From NCBI GenBank assembly GCA_944380605.1, contig CALWIA010000014.1, positions 1 through 60,273 on the forward strand: 60,273 nucleotides of DNA. The letters run 5' to 3'. Below, piece after piece: positions 1-7,865 of this stretch. Position numbers and translations under genes: made by a program. This DNA is from an uncultured Lachnospiraceae bacterium (GTDB taxonomy: Bacteria; Bacillota; Clostridia; Lachnospirales; Lachnospiraceae). Below the pieces are notes generated by a model. The model was not told the DNA's origin and ran no database searches. It saw only the letters and a program-made list of their open reading frames with translations. Each line of letters begins with the position of its first letter. Position 1 is the stretch's first letter.

Positions 1-2
1 TC

Positions 3-185
3 TCCTGGGAGGCCGGGCGGCAGGGGAGCAGCCGCTTTTCCATCCCCTTCGACCGGCAGGGACTGGCCGACTACCTGTCTGTGGACCGCTCCGCCCTCTC
101 GCAGGAGCTGGGCAACATGCGCCGGGAAGGCCTGCTGGACTTTCACAAAAATCACTTTCTTCTCCTCGCTCCCGCGCAGGCGTAG
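3..185 (+). CDS. Crp/Fnr-family transcriptional regulator, C-terminal fragment
   Basis: The window opens inside this gene; 60 codons remain before TAG at 183-185. The visible part is the C-terminal winged-helix DNA-binding domain of Crp/Fnr regulators. It has the recognisable run FSIPFDRQGLADYL, then SVDRSALSQELGNM (recognition helix), then REGLLDFHKNHFLLL (wing). This matches the HTH_Crp class found in many clostridial cyclic-nucleotide-type or redox regulators. The sensory N-terminal domain lies outside the window, so the effector cannot be judged. It is followed 85 bp downstream by ychF, which has its own promoter, so the two are probably separate units. Confidence 0.8.
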   Translation, partial: SWEAGRQGSSRFSIPFDRQGLADYLSVDRSALSQELGNMRREGLLDFHKNHFLLLAPAQA

Positions 186-195
186 CCCGGGGGGC

Positions 196-224
196 TTGTC
201 TTCTTCGGCCGCTTCCGGTATAAT
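196..224 (+). promoter_or_regulatory. Putative sigma-A promoter of ychF
   Basis: TTGTCT (196-201), 17 bp, then a perfect TATAAT (219-224), 45 bp before the ychF start. The -35 is only 4 of 6. Confidence 0.55.
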
Positions 225-269
225 AGGAGGGCTAAATCCGTATTTTCTCACCGAAAGGATGTCTTGGAT

Positions 270-1367
270 ATGAAGCTCGGCATTGTGGGACTGCCCAACG
301 TGGGCAAATCCACCCTCTTTAACGCCATCACCAACGCCGGCGCCGAGAGCGCGAACTACCCCTTCTGCACCATCGACCCCAACGTGGGCGTGGTAGCCGT
401 TCCCGATGAGCGCCTGACGCTGCTGGGCAATCTCTACCACTCCAAAAAAGTCACGCCGGCAGTCATTGAATTCGTAGACATTGCGGGCCTGGTAAAGGGT
501 GCCTCCAAAGGCGAGGGGCTGGGCAACCAGTTTCTCTCCAACATCCGGGAAGTAGACGCCGTGGTGCACGTGGTCCGCTGCTTTGAAGACCCCAACGTGG
601 TGCATGTAGACGGTTCCATCGATCCTATGCGGGATATCGAAACCATTGATCTGGAACTGATTTTCTCTGATATAGAGATTCTGGAGCGGCGCATCGCCAA
701 GACCTCCCGCAGCGCCATCAACGACAAATCTCTGGCCAAGGAAGTGGAAACCTTAAAAGCCATGAAGGCTCATCTGGAAGATGGAAAGCTGGCCCGCAGC
801 TACGTATGCGCCGATGAAGACGAACTGGCCTTTGTCCAGTCCTTAAACCTGCTGACCTGGAAGCCGGTGATCTTTGCCGCCAACGTGGGCGAAGACGACC
901 TGCCCGACGACGGCGCGTCCAATCCCCATGTGCAGAAAGTCCGCGCCTTCGCCAAAGAAAACGGTTCCCAGGTATTTGTCATCTGCGCCCAGATCGAACA
1001 GGAAATCGCGGAACTGGACGACGATGAAAAGGCCATGTTCCTGGAAGACCTGGGACTGAAGCAGTCTGGCCTGGAAAAGCTCATCGCCGCCAGCTACGAT
1101 CTGCTGGGACTTTTAAGCTTCCTCACCTCCGGCGAAGACGAGACCCGGGCCTGGACCATCAAAAAAGGAACCAAGGCGCCGCAGGCCGCCGGCAAGATCC
1201 ATTCGGATTTTGAACGGGGCTTCATCCGCGCGGAAGTAGTCAACTACCAGGATCTGCTGGACTGCGGCAGCTATGCCTCCGCCCGGGATAAGGGCCTGGT
1301 CCGGCTGGAAGGCAAAGACTATGTGGTGCAGGACGGAGACGTGATTCTGTTCCGGTTTAACGTCTGA
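270..1367 (+). CDS. ychF: Redox-regulated ATPase/GTPase YchF (Obg-like)
   Basis: A 365-residue YchF/OLA1-family P-loop nucleotidase that binds ribosomes and is usually ATP-preferring. The P-loop GLPNVGKS is at residues 7-14, the switch region [14 protein letters not shown] near 68-81, and a C-terminal TGS domain follows [16 protein letters not shown]. Length equals the family norm of about 363-366. The start is ATG 270 because GAAAGGA sits about 10 nt upstream and [13 protein letters not shown] is the standard N-terminus. A TTG two codons earlier (264) is too close to that site. It stands alone between the regulator fragment and the MATE gene. Confidence 0.95.
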   Translation: MKLGIVGLPNVGKSTLFNAITNAGAESANYPFCTIDPNVGVVAVPDERLTLLGNLYHSKKVTPAVIEFVDIAGLVKGASKGEGLGNQFLSNIREVDAVVHVVRCFEDPNVVHVDGSIDPMRDIETIDLELIFSDIEILERRIAKTSRSAINDKSLAKEVETLKAMKAHLEDGKLARSYVCADEDELAFVQSLNLLTWKPVIFAANVGEDDLPDDGASNPHVQKVRAFAKENGSQVFVICAQIEQEIAELDDDEKAMFLEDLGLKQSGLEKLIAASYDLLGLLSFLTSGEDETRAWTIKKGTKAPQAAGKIHSDFERGFIRAEVVNYQDLLDCGSYASARDKGLVRLEGKDYVVQDGDVILFRFNV

Positions 1368-1500
1368 GTTCCGGATCCGTCCAGAGGCGGCGCGGGCGCT
1401 GAAATGCGTGCCGAAAACATCGACAGATTCCCTGATTCGTGATAAAATGTAAACAGTATGTAAAATGTCTGCAAACACACACGAAAGAAGGGACTTCATT

Positions 1501-2877
1501 ATGGCACACACGGTAAGGGCCCGTGCCGGCAGAGACACGGACATGACACAGGGCGTGATCTGGAAGCAGCTGCTTTTCTTCGCGCTCCCCCTCATGGTAG
1601 GCAACCTGTTTCAGCAGTTTTACAACACCGTAGACAGCATCGTTGTCGGCAACTTTGTCGGCAAGGAAGCGCTGGCGGCCGTTGGTTCCGTCGGCCCTGT
1701 CATCAATTCTCTGATCGGCTTTTTCAGCGGCATGGCCACCGGCGGCGGCGTGGTGATTTCCCAGAGTTACGGCGCCCGCAACAGCCGGAAGGTCAGCAGC
1801 GCCGTTCATACCACCATGCTTCTGACCTTTCTTCTGAGCATTGTCTTCACCTTCGCCGGTGTCGCCATTACTCCTTTTATGCTCCGTCTCATGAGCACAC
1901 CTCCCGACGTCCTTCCCCAGGCTTCCGAGTACCTGGAAATTTATTTTGGAGGCGTATCCGGCCTTATGGTATACAACATGGGCGCCGGCATTCTGCGGGC
2001 CGTGGGTGATTCCAAACGTCCCCTGTATTTCCTGATTCTGTCCGCCTGCGTCAACACGGTTCTGGACATCGTTTTCGTAGCGGTCTGCGGCTGGGGCGTG
2101 GCCGGCGTGGCCTGGGCCACCATCATCGCCCAGTTTATCTCCGCGGTGCTGATCCTGATCGTGCTGAACCGTTCCGATGGCTCCTATCAGCTGCATTTCC
2201 GAAAGCTGAGAATCGACATGGGCACGCTGCAGGAAATCGTGCGGCTGGGCCTTCCCGCCGCCATCCAGCAGATGATCACCTCGTTCTCCAACGTATTTGT
2301 GCAGTCTTATATCAACGTATTCGGCTCCGACGTCATGGCCGGATGGAGCGCTTACAGCAAGATCGACCAGTTCGTCATGCTGCCGCTGCAGAGCATGGCC
2401 CTGTCCATTACCACCTTTGTCGGCCAGAACCACGGTGCCGGCGAGACAGACCGGGTCAAAAAAGGCACCCGCTCCGCGCTGCGGCTTTCCATGCTGATCT
2501 CACTGCTTGTCATGATCCCTCTGGAGATTTTCGCGCCGCCCTTCGTCAGCCTGTTCAACAGCGAGCCTGGGGTTCTGTACTACGGTTCCCTGTTCCTGCG
2601 GCTGCTGACGCCTTTCTACCTGCTCAGCTGCGTCAACCAGATTTACGCCGGCGCCCTGCGGGGCCTGGGTGACTCCAAGGCGCCTATGATCATCATGCTG
2701 GCGTCCTTCGTAGTGTTCCGGCAGATTTACCTGTTCCTGGTATCCCGGCTGTTTCCTTCCATTCTGCTGGTGGCCTTCGGCTATCCCATGGGCTGGCTGG
2801 TCTGCAGTCTTTCCATTGTCATTTACTACCGCAAAAAACACGCGAAGCTGGAAGCAGAAAAGGTCCGTTCCCTGTGA
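1501..2877 (+). CDS. MATE family multidrug/cation efflux transporter
   Basis: A 458-residue integral membrane protein with about 12 predicted transmembrane segments in two MatE halves, of the NorM/DinF-like kind common in Clostridia. It exchanges cations for drugs or metabolites; the substrate is not predictable. Typical family sequence includes LPLMVGNLFQQFYNTVDSIV near the N-terminus and GFFSGMATGGGVVISQSYG after it. An ATG 12 codons upstream (1465) is in frame, but AGAAGG lies 8 nt before ATG 1501, so the shorter start is preferred. The stop codon lies inside a bidirectional terminator hairpin shared with the convergent ABC-F gene. Confidence 0.9.
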   Translation: MAHTVRARAGRDTDMTQGVIWKQLLFFALPLMVGNLFQQFYNTVDSIVVGNFVGKEALAAVGSVGPVINSLIGFFSGMATGGGVVISQSYGARNSRKVSSAVHTTMLLTFLLSIVFTFAGVAITPFMLRLMSTPPDVLPQASEYLEIYFGGVSGLMVYNMGAGILRAVGDSKRPLYFLILSACVNTVLDIVFVAVCGWGVAGVAWATIIAQFISAVLILIVLNRSDGSYQLHFRKLRIDMGTLQEIVRLGLPAAIQQMITSFSNVFVQSYINVFGSDVMAGWSAYSKIDQFVMLPLQSMALSITTFVGQNHGAGETDRVKKGTRSALRLSMLISLLVMIPLEIFAPPFVSLFNSEPGVLYYGSLFLRLLTPFYLLSCVNQIYAGALRGLGDSKAPMIIMLASFVVFRQIYLFLVSRLFPSILLVAFGYPMGWLVCSLSIVIYYRKKHAKLEAEKVRSL

Positions 2878-2887
2878 ACGGGCCTTT
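2862..2887 (+). terminator. Bidirectional terminator between MATE and ABC-F genes
   Basis: GGTCCGTTC (2862-2870) pairs with GAACGGGCC (2876-2884), nine pairs with one G-U, loop of 5 nt. It is followed by TTTCCCTTTT and preceded by AAAA, so it can act on both strands. The MATE stop codon starts in the loop. Confidence 0.75.
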
Positions 2888-2913
2888 CCCTTTTCCGGCC
2901 GCGGCCGGCCCTC

Positions 2914-4449
2914 TTACAGACGTCTGACTTCCACGGTCCTGGCGCCGATCCGCTCCGTAAACATCTGATCGTGCTCCACCAAAAGAATGGACGGATTCCA
3001 GGTCCGGATCAGGTTCTCGATCTGAATTCTGGAGTACACGTCGATGTAGTTTAACGGCTCGTCCCAGACGTACAGGTGCGCCCGGGTGCACAGGCTGGCA
3101 GCCAGCAGCACTTTCTTTTTCTGGCCTTCGCTGAAGGTTTCCACAGGCATGGCAAACTGTTCCCGGGGCACGTCCAGCTTGGCCAGCAGCGCCAGAAACA
3201 GCGGCGCTTCCAGTCCCAGCGCGTCGCCGTATTTCATAAGGCTGCCCCGCAGCCAGGAAGTGTCCTGGGGCACATAAGAAATCACCAGTCCGCTGCCGGT
3301 CCGCAGCATGCCTTTTACAAACAGGCCGGATTCCGTCCCGGTCCCCTCCGGCGTTTTCACGCCGGCCGCCTGCAGGATCGCCTTCAGAATGGTAGACTTG
3401 CCGCAGCCGTTTTTCCCCTGCAGGGAAATCCGGTCTCCCCGGCGGATCTGAAACGATACAGGCTGGCAGACCGGCCGGCCGCCGTACCCCGCCTGCAGAT
3501 CCTCCGCTTCCGCCAGCACCTCTTTGTGATAGGTCAGAGGCATCAGTTTCAAATCCTCCGCGGTCTCCACATTTTTCAAAAGGCCGCTTTTTTCTTCCAT
3601 GGCCCGTTCCTGCCGCCGTTCCAGATTCTTTCTTCTCTGCTGCATCCGTCTGGACTTTTCCCCCACATACGCCCGCATGCCGATGCTCTTTTCCTGCAGA
3701 TACGGCGTCCTGCCGATTTTCTGATTCTCGATCTGATCGCCCCAGTTGCGGGTTCTGCGGGCCGCTTCCTTCAGATGCCCGATCTCCTTTTTCAGCCGCT
3801 GATTTTCCGCCATTTCCCAGGCGTCCTGCCGGCTCCGGTTCTCGTACCAGACCGAAAAATTTCCCTTCTGCACCTGAATGTCCGCCCGGTTGATGGACAG
3901 CATGTGGTCCACGCAGGCGTCCAGAAAATTCCGGTCGTGAGACACCAGAATAAACCCCTTCTTTTCCGCCAGATACTCGCCCAAAAGCGCCCGGCCTTCC
4001 CGGTCCAGGTGGTTGGTGGGCTCGTCGATCAGCAGGAAGTGGTTTTCCCGCAGAAACAGCGCCGCCAGCAACACCTTGGTCTGTTCCCCGTAAGACAGCG
4101 TGTCAAAGGGCCGGTACAGCACCTCTTCCTCCAGCTGCAGCCGGGCCAGTTCTCTGCGCAGGCGCCAGAATTCCACCTCCGGCATCCGAGACAGAATCAC
4201 CTCCAGCGTGTCCGCCTGCTCATCTTCTACATCAAACGGAAAATAGTCAAATTCCACGGAAGCCGTTATGCTCCCCTCATATTCGTACAATCCCTGCAGC
4301 AGCCGCAGAAACGTAGTCTTGCCTCTGCCGTTCCGGCCGGTAAATCCAAGCTTCCAGTCCGTATCGATCTGAAAAGATACGTGTTCAAACACCGGTTCGC
4401 TGCTTCCCTCATAGCAAAAAGACAGATCCGATACCGCGATCAATGACAT
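2914..4449 (-). CDS. ABC-F ribosome-protection-type ATPase (Lsa/Vga-like)
   Basis: A 511-residue soluble protein with two ABC ATPase domains and no membrane segment. Domain 1 has Walker A GRNGRGKT (38-45), signature LSYGEQTK and Walker B LLIDEPTNHLD. A basic charged linker rich in R and K, the region that enters the ribosome in ABC-F proteins, follows. Domain 2 has GKNGCGKST, FSEGQKKK and YVWDEPLNYID. FSEGQKKKVLLAASLC and DEPLNYIDVYSRIQIE strongly resemble the Lsa group, which protects ribosomes from lincosamides, streptogramin A and pleuromutilins. Resistance itself is an inference. The start at 4449 has AGGAGGA 8 nt upstream. Its expression is apparently controlled by the attenuator at 4471-4741. 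Confidence 0.88.
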   Translation of the reverse strand: MSLIAVSDLSFCYEGSSEPVFEHVSFQIDTDWKLGFTGRNGRGKTTFLRLLQGLYEYEGSITASVEFDYFPFDVEDEQADTLEVILSRMPEVEFWRLRRELARLQLEEEVLYRPFDTLSYGEQTKVLLAALFLRENHFLLIDEPTNHLDREGRALLGEYLAEKKGFILVSHDRNFLDACVDHMLSINRADIQVQKGNFSVWYENRSRQDAWEMAENQRLKKEIGHLKEAARRTRNWGDQIENQKIGRTPYLQEKSIGMRAYVGEKSRRMQQRRKNLERRQERAMEEKSGLLKNVETAEDLKLMPLTYHKEVLAEAEDLQAGYGGRPVCQPVSFQIRRGDRISLQGKNGCGKSTILKAILQAAGVKTPEGTGTESGLFVKGMLRTGSGLVISYVPQDTSWLRGSLMKYGDALGLEAPLFLALLAKLDVPREQFAMPVETFSEGQKKKVLLAASLCTRAHLYVWDEPLNYIDVYSRIQIENLIRTWNPSILLVEHDQMFTERIGARTVEVRRL

Positions 4450-4470
4450 AAAACATTCCTCCTGTCCAGC

Positions 4471-4511
4471 AACAAAACGGCCGCAGAAATGTCTGTACAT
4501 TCCCGCGGCCG
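4471..4511 (-). terminator. Intrinsic attenuator terminator upstream of the ABC-F gene
   Basis: On the minus-strand RNA, 4511-4497 (CGGCCGCGGGAATGT) pairs along all 15 positions with 4492-4478 (ACATTTCTGCGGCCG). Two pairs are G-U and the loop is the 4-nt ACAG. TTTTGTT follows immediately (4477-4471). It lies only 22 nt before the ABC-F start and after a leader peptide, so it would block expression unless disrupted. Confidence 0.85.
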
Positions 4512-4584
4512 CGTACAAAAGGCGTCAGAGATCCCGGCTGTCCGGTATATCTGCGCTTTTAAAAGGACGAGGAGACATTTCTGC
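4483..4584 (-). promoter_or_regulatory. Antiterminator pairing for the ABC-F attenuator
   Basis: RNA segment 4584-4573 (GCAGAAATGTCT), inside the leader peptide ORF, is a perfect 12-nt complement of 4494-4483 (AGACATTTCTGC). The latter covers the loop edge and most of the 3' arm of the terminator. The two structures are mutually exclusive, as expected for ribosome-mediated attenuation. Confidence 0.75.
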
Positions 4585-4657
4585 AGAAATACGCACAGCA
4601 AACCAGGGGGCGCCGGGGCCTCCTTTTGTCTGCGCAGGCTTCATACAGAAATCTCAC
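4559..4657 (-). CDS. Putative attenuator leader peptide, 32 aa
   Basis: A GTG-initiated ORF with GGGAGG 5 nt upstream, encoding a 32-residue basic, Cys-rich peptide that begins MRFLYEACADKRRPRRP. It ends 109 nt before the ABC-F start. Its 3' half contains the antiterminator strand (4584-4573), so a ribosome stalled early in this ORF would leave that strand free to pair and open the terminator. An overlapping ATG ORF of 36 codons also exists in another frame but lacks a ribosome site. No known leader-peptide family is claimed. Confidence 0.55.
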   Translation of the reverse strand: MRFLYEACADKRRPRRPLVCCAYFCRNVSSSF

Positions 4658-4712
4658 TTCATCCTCCCACCTCTTTCTTTTTGTCTTTCTGCTGTCCATG
4701 GACAGCGTCTGT

Positions 4713-4741
4713 ATTGTATCACAGCCCATCTCCGCCGTCAA
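4713..4741 (-). promoter_or_regulatory. Promoter of the ABC-F attenuator transcript
   Basis: Minus strand TTGACG (4741-4736), 17 bp, TACAAT (4718-4713). It overlaps the 3' end of metH, whose stop is at 4721-4719. A perfect 16-bp palindrome, GCTGTCCATGGACAGC (4691-4706), lies at the expected 5' end of the transcript and could stabilise it. Confidence 0.75.
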
Positions 4742-7166
4742 GGACTTCCTGGGCGTATTTCACCGAAGCCATGGCGTCCCGGCAGTACCGGTCCGCTCCG
4801 ATGGAAGCGGCGTATTCTTCCGTCAGCACCGCCCCGCCCACCATCACCTTTGCCCAGGGCGCCTCTTTGCGCAGCAGGCGGATCGTGTCTTCCATGCTGG
4901 GCACCGTGGTGGTCATCAGAGCGCTCAGACCCACCAGCTTCACCTGATCCTTTGCCGCCGCCTCCGCGATGGCCTCCGGGGCCACGTCCTTTCCCAGATC
5001 CAGCACGCGGAAGCTGTAATTTTCCAGCAGAACCTTCACGATGTTTTTGCCGATGTCGTGGATGTCTCCCTTTACCGTGGCCAGGATCACCGTACCCCGG
5101 CTTTCCTGCCGGGTTCCGGACTGCTCCAGCCGCTCCCGGATCACCGCAAAGGCCGCCTTGGCCGCCTCCGCGCTCATCAGCAGCTGGGGCAGAAAAAACG
5201 TGCCTTTCTCAAACCCCTGTCCCACCTGATCCAGGGCGGGAATCATCTCTTCACTGATGATCGCCAGCGCATCCCGGGCCCGCAGTTCTTCCTCTGCCGC
5301 CTGCGCCGCCCGTTCCCGCAGGCCCCGGACGATGCTTTCCTGCAGCGTCAGGTCCCGTTTCGCCGGCTGTCCTGCCGCCGGCAGCGGTTTTGGCGCCGAA
5401 GCGCCCTGGGATGTCCCTTCCGGATTTCCTCCCGGCTGGACCGCGTACCGGCGGATATAGTCGCCGCAGTGAGGATCCAGATCGGAAAGCGCCCGGAAAC
5501 TGCTGTACACCCGCATCATCGCTTCCGACCCCGGGTTGATAATGGCGGCGTCCAGACCGCTGTGCAGCGCCATGGCAAAAAAGGTGCTGTTTAAGTTTTC
5601 CCGCTGGGGAAGGCCGAAGGAGATGTTGGAAACCCCCAGAATGGTCCCGACTCCCAGTTCTTCTTTGACTCTTCGCACCGTTTCCAGCGTCGTCCGGGCG
5701 CTGCGGCTGTCTGCGCTTACCGTCAGGCACAGGGCGTCGATCAGAAGATCGCAGCGGCGGATTCCGTATTCCTCCGCCCGGCGGCAGATGGCCTTCGCGA
5801 TCCGCAGCCTTCCTTCCGCTGTCTCCGGAATTCCGTTTTCATCCAGCGTCAGGGCTACCACCACGCCGCCGTATTTTTTCACCAGCGGAAATACGGCGTC
5901 CATGGACTCCTGCTTTCCGTTGACCGAATTGATCAGCGCTTTGCCGTTGTAGATCCGCAGCGCCCGCTCCATGGCCTCCGGATCCGACGTGTCGATCTGC
6001 AGCGGCAGATCCAGCACGCTCTGCAGTTCCCGGACCGTCTCTTCCATAAAGGAGGGCTCGTCGATCTCCGGCAGCCCCACGTTGACGTCCAGCACATGGG
6101 CGCCCCAGTCCTGCTGGGCGGCGCCCTCCCGCAGAATGTATTCCATGTCGTGATCCCGCAGCGCCTGCTTGAACCGGGACTTTCCCGTGGGGTTGATCCG
6201 TTCGCCGATGATCACCGGCTGGCCGCCGATCTGCACCGCCTGGGAATAAGAAGTAACCACCGTCCGGTTCTTCTCTTCCGGCAGCGCCTGGGGCAGATTC
6301 CGGCACCGGCGGATCATCTTGCGGATATGCTCCGGCGTCGTGCCGCAGCAGCCGCCCAGCAGCTGGACCCCTATCCGGCCCATCTCCTCCATCTCCGCCG
6401 CAAAGGCGTCGGCGTCAATATCGTAAACCGTCTTTCCGTGTTCGCTTCTGGGAAGCCCCGCGTTGGGACTGACCAGCACCGGCGTAGAAGACACTTCCAG
6501 CATCTCCCGGACAATGGCTTTCATCTGCACCGGTCCCAGACCGCAGTTGATGCCCAGCACATCCACGCCCAGACCTTCCAGCAGCGCCGTCACCGACGCG
6601 GCGCTTCCGCCGGTCAGCAGCTTGCCGGAACCGTCAAACACCACGGTGGCAAACACCGGCAGGTCCGAATGTTCTTTTGCCGCCAATACCGCCGCCTTGA
6701 GTTCGTAGCTGTCGCTCATGGTTTCCGCCAGAATCAGATCCGCTCCGGCCCGGGCTCCGATGCGCACCACTTCTCCGTACAGCCGGCAGGCGTCCTCAAA
6801 GTCCAGATCCCCCAGCGGCCGCAGAAGCCGTCCGGTCGGCCCCAGGTCCAGCGCCACCGCGCCGTGCCCCGCGGCCCGCACCGCGTCTTTCGCGCATGCC
6901 ACCGCCGCCGTCACCACCTGCTCCAGCGGCATATCTCCGTCCGCCGGAAATTTCAGCCCATTGGCGCCGAAGGTATTGGCCGTTACAATGTCGCAGCCCG
7001 CCTGCAGATACTCCAGGTGAATCTGCCGCACAACTTCCGGACGCTGCAGATTCCAGGTCTCCGGCAGCTGCCCCGCGGGAAGTCCCCGCTCCTGCAGCAG
7101 ACTTCCCATGCCGCCGTCCAGGAATACCTTCCGTTTTCTGATTTCTTCCATTATGTTCATGCTCAT
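4719..7166 (-). CDS. metH: Cobalamin-dependent methionine synthase, core domains
   Basis: An 815-residue MetH lacking the reactivation domain, which is encoded by the preceding gene. The N-terminal homocysteine S-methyltransferase domain (about 5-300) carries DGGMGSLLQ and the zinc cysteines in GINCG and GGCCGTTPEH. A pterin-binding methyl-THF domain follows (about 315-570, GERINPTGK and VLDVNVG). The cap and B12-binding domain comes last, with DIHDIG at 701-706; His703 is the expected cobalt ligand. It transfers methyl from 5-methyl-THF via cobalamin to homocysteine. Several ATGs lie at the start; 7166 is taken because it sits 3 bp after the previous stop, suggesting coupling. Part of the operon metF-activation gene-metH. 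Confidence 0.93.
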   Translation of the reverse strand: MSMNIMEEIRKRKVFLDGGMGSLLQERGLPAGQLPETWNLQRPEVVRQIHLEYLQAGCDIVTANTFGANGLKFPADGDMPLEQVVTAAVACAKDAVRAAGHGAVALDLGPTGRLLRPLGDLDFEDACRLYGEVVRIGARAGADLILAETMSDSYELKAAVLAAKEHSDLPVFATVVFDGSGKLLTGGSAASVTALLEGLGVDVLGINCGLGPVQMKAIVREMLEVSSTPVLVSPNAGLPRSEHGKTVYDIDADAFAAEMEEMGRIGVQLLGGCCGTTPEHIRKMIRRCRNLPQALPEEKNRTVVTSYSQAVQIGGQPVIIGERINPTGKSRFKQALRDHDMEYILREGAAQQDWGAHVLDVNVGLPEIDEPSFMEETVRELQSVLDLPLQIDTSDPEAMERALRIYNGKALINSVNGKQESMDAVFPLVKKYGGVVVALTLDENGIPETAEGRLRIAKAICRRAEEYGIRRCDLLIDALCLTVSADSRSARTTLETVRRVKEELGVGTILGVSNISFGLPQRENLNSTFFAMALHSGLDAAIINPGSEAMMRVYSSFRALSDLDPHCGDYIRRYAVQPGGNPEGTSQGASAPKPLPAAGQPAKRDLTLQESIVRGLRERAAQAAEEELRARDALAIISEEMIPALDQVGQGFEKGTFFLPQLLMSAEAAKAAFAVIRERLEQSGTRQESRGTVILATVKGDIHDIGKNIVKVLLENYSFRVLDLGKDVAPEAIAEAAAKDQVKLVGLSALMTTTVPSMEDTIRLLRKEAPWAKVMVGGAVLTEEYAASIGADRYCRDAMASVKYAQEVLDGGDGL

Positions 7167-7169
7167 CGC

Positions 7170-7838
7170 TTATGCTTCATCCCTTCTGTAGGCACAGTCT
7201 GTTTTTCCGCAAGCCTCGCAGCCCTCTGTTACGCAGCCGGCAGGCACCGGGCTGATGCCTGCCGCCGCCGTCACCGACTTGGACGGCGCCATCAGATACC
7301 GTCCCGTCAGCGTAATACCGATCCGCTTTCCCGCTTCCAGCCCCGCCAGCAGCGCCGGCTGGCATTCCAGGGAAAAATCCCCGTATCCGGGGCTGAACCG
7401 GGGGCGCAGAAACTGCCCTCTGCTCTCATATTCCTTCTTTTTTTCTTCAAACACCTGGTCGCAGTACGCCTCCAGCACCGCTGCTGCCGCCGCCTGTAAA
7501 ACCACCGCCCGGCTCACCTGCAGCCTGCCGTAGCGCCCCAGCAGCCGGTCTGTCTCCGCTCCCAGAGTAGCGGCAAAAAAAAGCACGCCGGTGCAGTCCT
7601 TCAGGCTCTTTGCCAGCGCCTGGCTCCTGGTCTGAAACAGGCCCAAATCCAGCCGGCCGTCCTCCAGAAACTGCAGCGGCTGCTCCTTCCACAGGCACCG
7701 GGGCCTGGCCGCCTGCCTGGCTTCCCGCAGGCAGTCCTCCGCCAGCGCAAGCATCTGCTGCCGGCCGGTCTCCGGTTCCTGCTCCGTTCTGCCGCGGTAT
7801 CCCAGATACCGCAGCGTTTCCCTCAGTTCTTTTTCCAT
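7170..7838 (-). CDS. MetH activation-domain (B12 reactivation) protein
   Basis: A 222-residue protein of the split methionine-synthase activation-domain type that replaces the C-terminal SAM-binding reactivation domain of long MetH enzymes. The family arrangement is visible: a central ATLGAETDRLLGRYGRLQ-like stretch, then RPRFSPGYGDFSLECQ, corresponding to the SAM-binding RxxPGY motif. A C-terminal cysteine cluster CVTEGCEACGKTDC follows, which may bind metal. It would let oxidised cob(II)alamin be reductively methylated with SAM. It lies between metF and metH with gaps of 27 and 3 bp. The assignment rests on context plus the RFSPGYGD motif. Confidence 0.85.
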   Translation of the reverse strand: MEKELRETLRYLGYRGRTEQEPETGRQQMLALAEDCLREARQAARPRCLWKEQPLQFLEDGRLDLGLFQTRSQALAKSLKDCTGVLFFAATLGAETDRLLGRYGRLQVSRAVVLQAAAAAVLEAYCDQVFEEKKKEYESRGQFLRPRFSPGYGDFSLECQPALLAGLEAGKRIGITLTGRYLMAPSKSVTAAAGISPVPAGCVTEGCEACGKTDCAYRRDEA

Positions 7839-7865
7839 TGGCCTACATTCCCTTCGCGGCGCAGA

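Noticed and set aside
1357..2433. 358-codon minus-strand ORF opposite the MATE gene
   Set aside because: His/Gly/Asp-rich translation typical of antisense reading of a GC-rich gene; no ribosome site, and the + strand encodes a clear transporter.
3076..4446. 456-codon plus-strand ORF opposite the ABC-F gene
   Set aside because: Antisense shadow with Gln/His/Arg/Leu-rich composition and no domain.
4580..4650. Alternative 36-codon ATG leader ORF in the ABC-F attenuator
   Set aside because: It lacks a ribosome site; the GTG ORF in the other frame has GGGAGG at good spacing. Kept only as a possibility.
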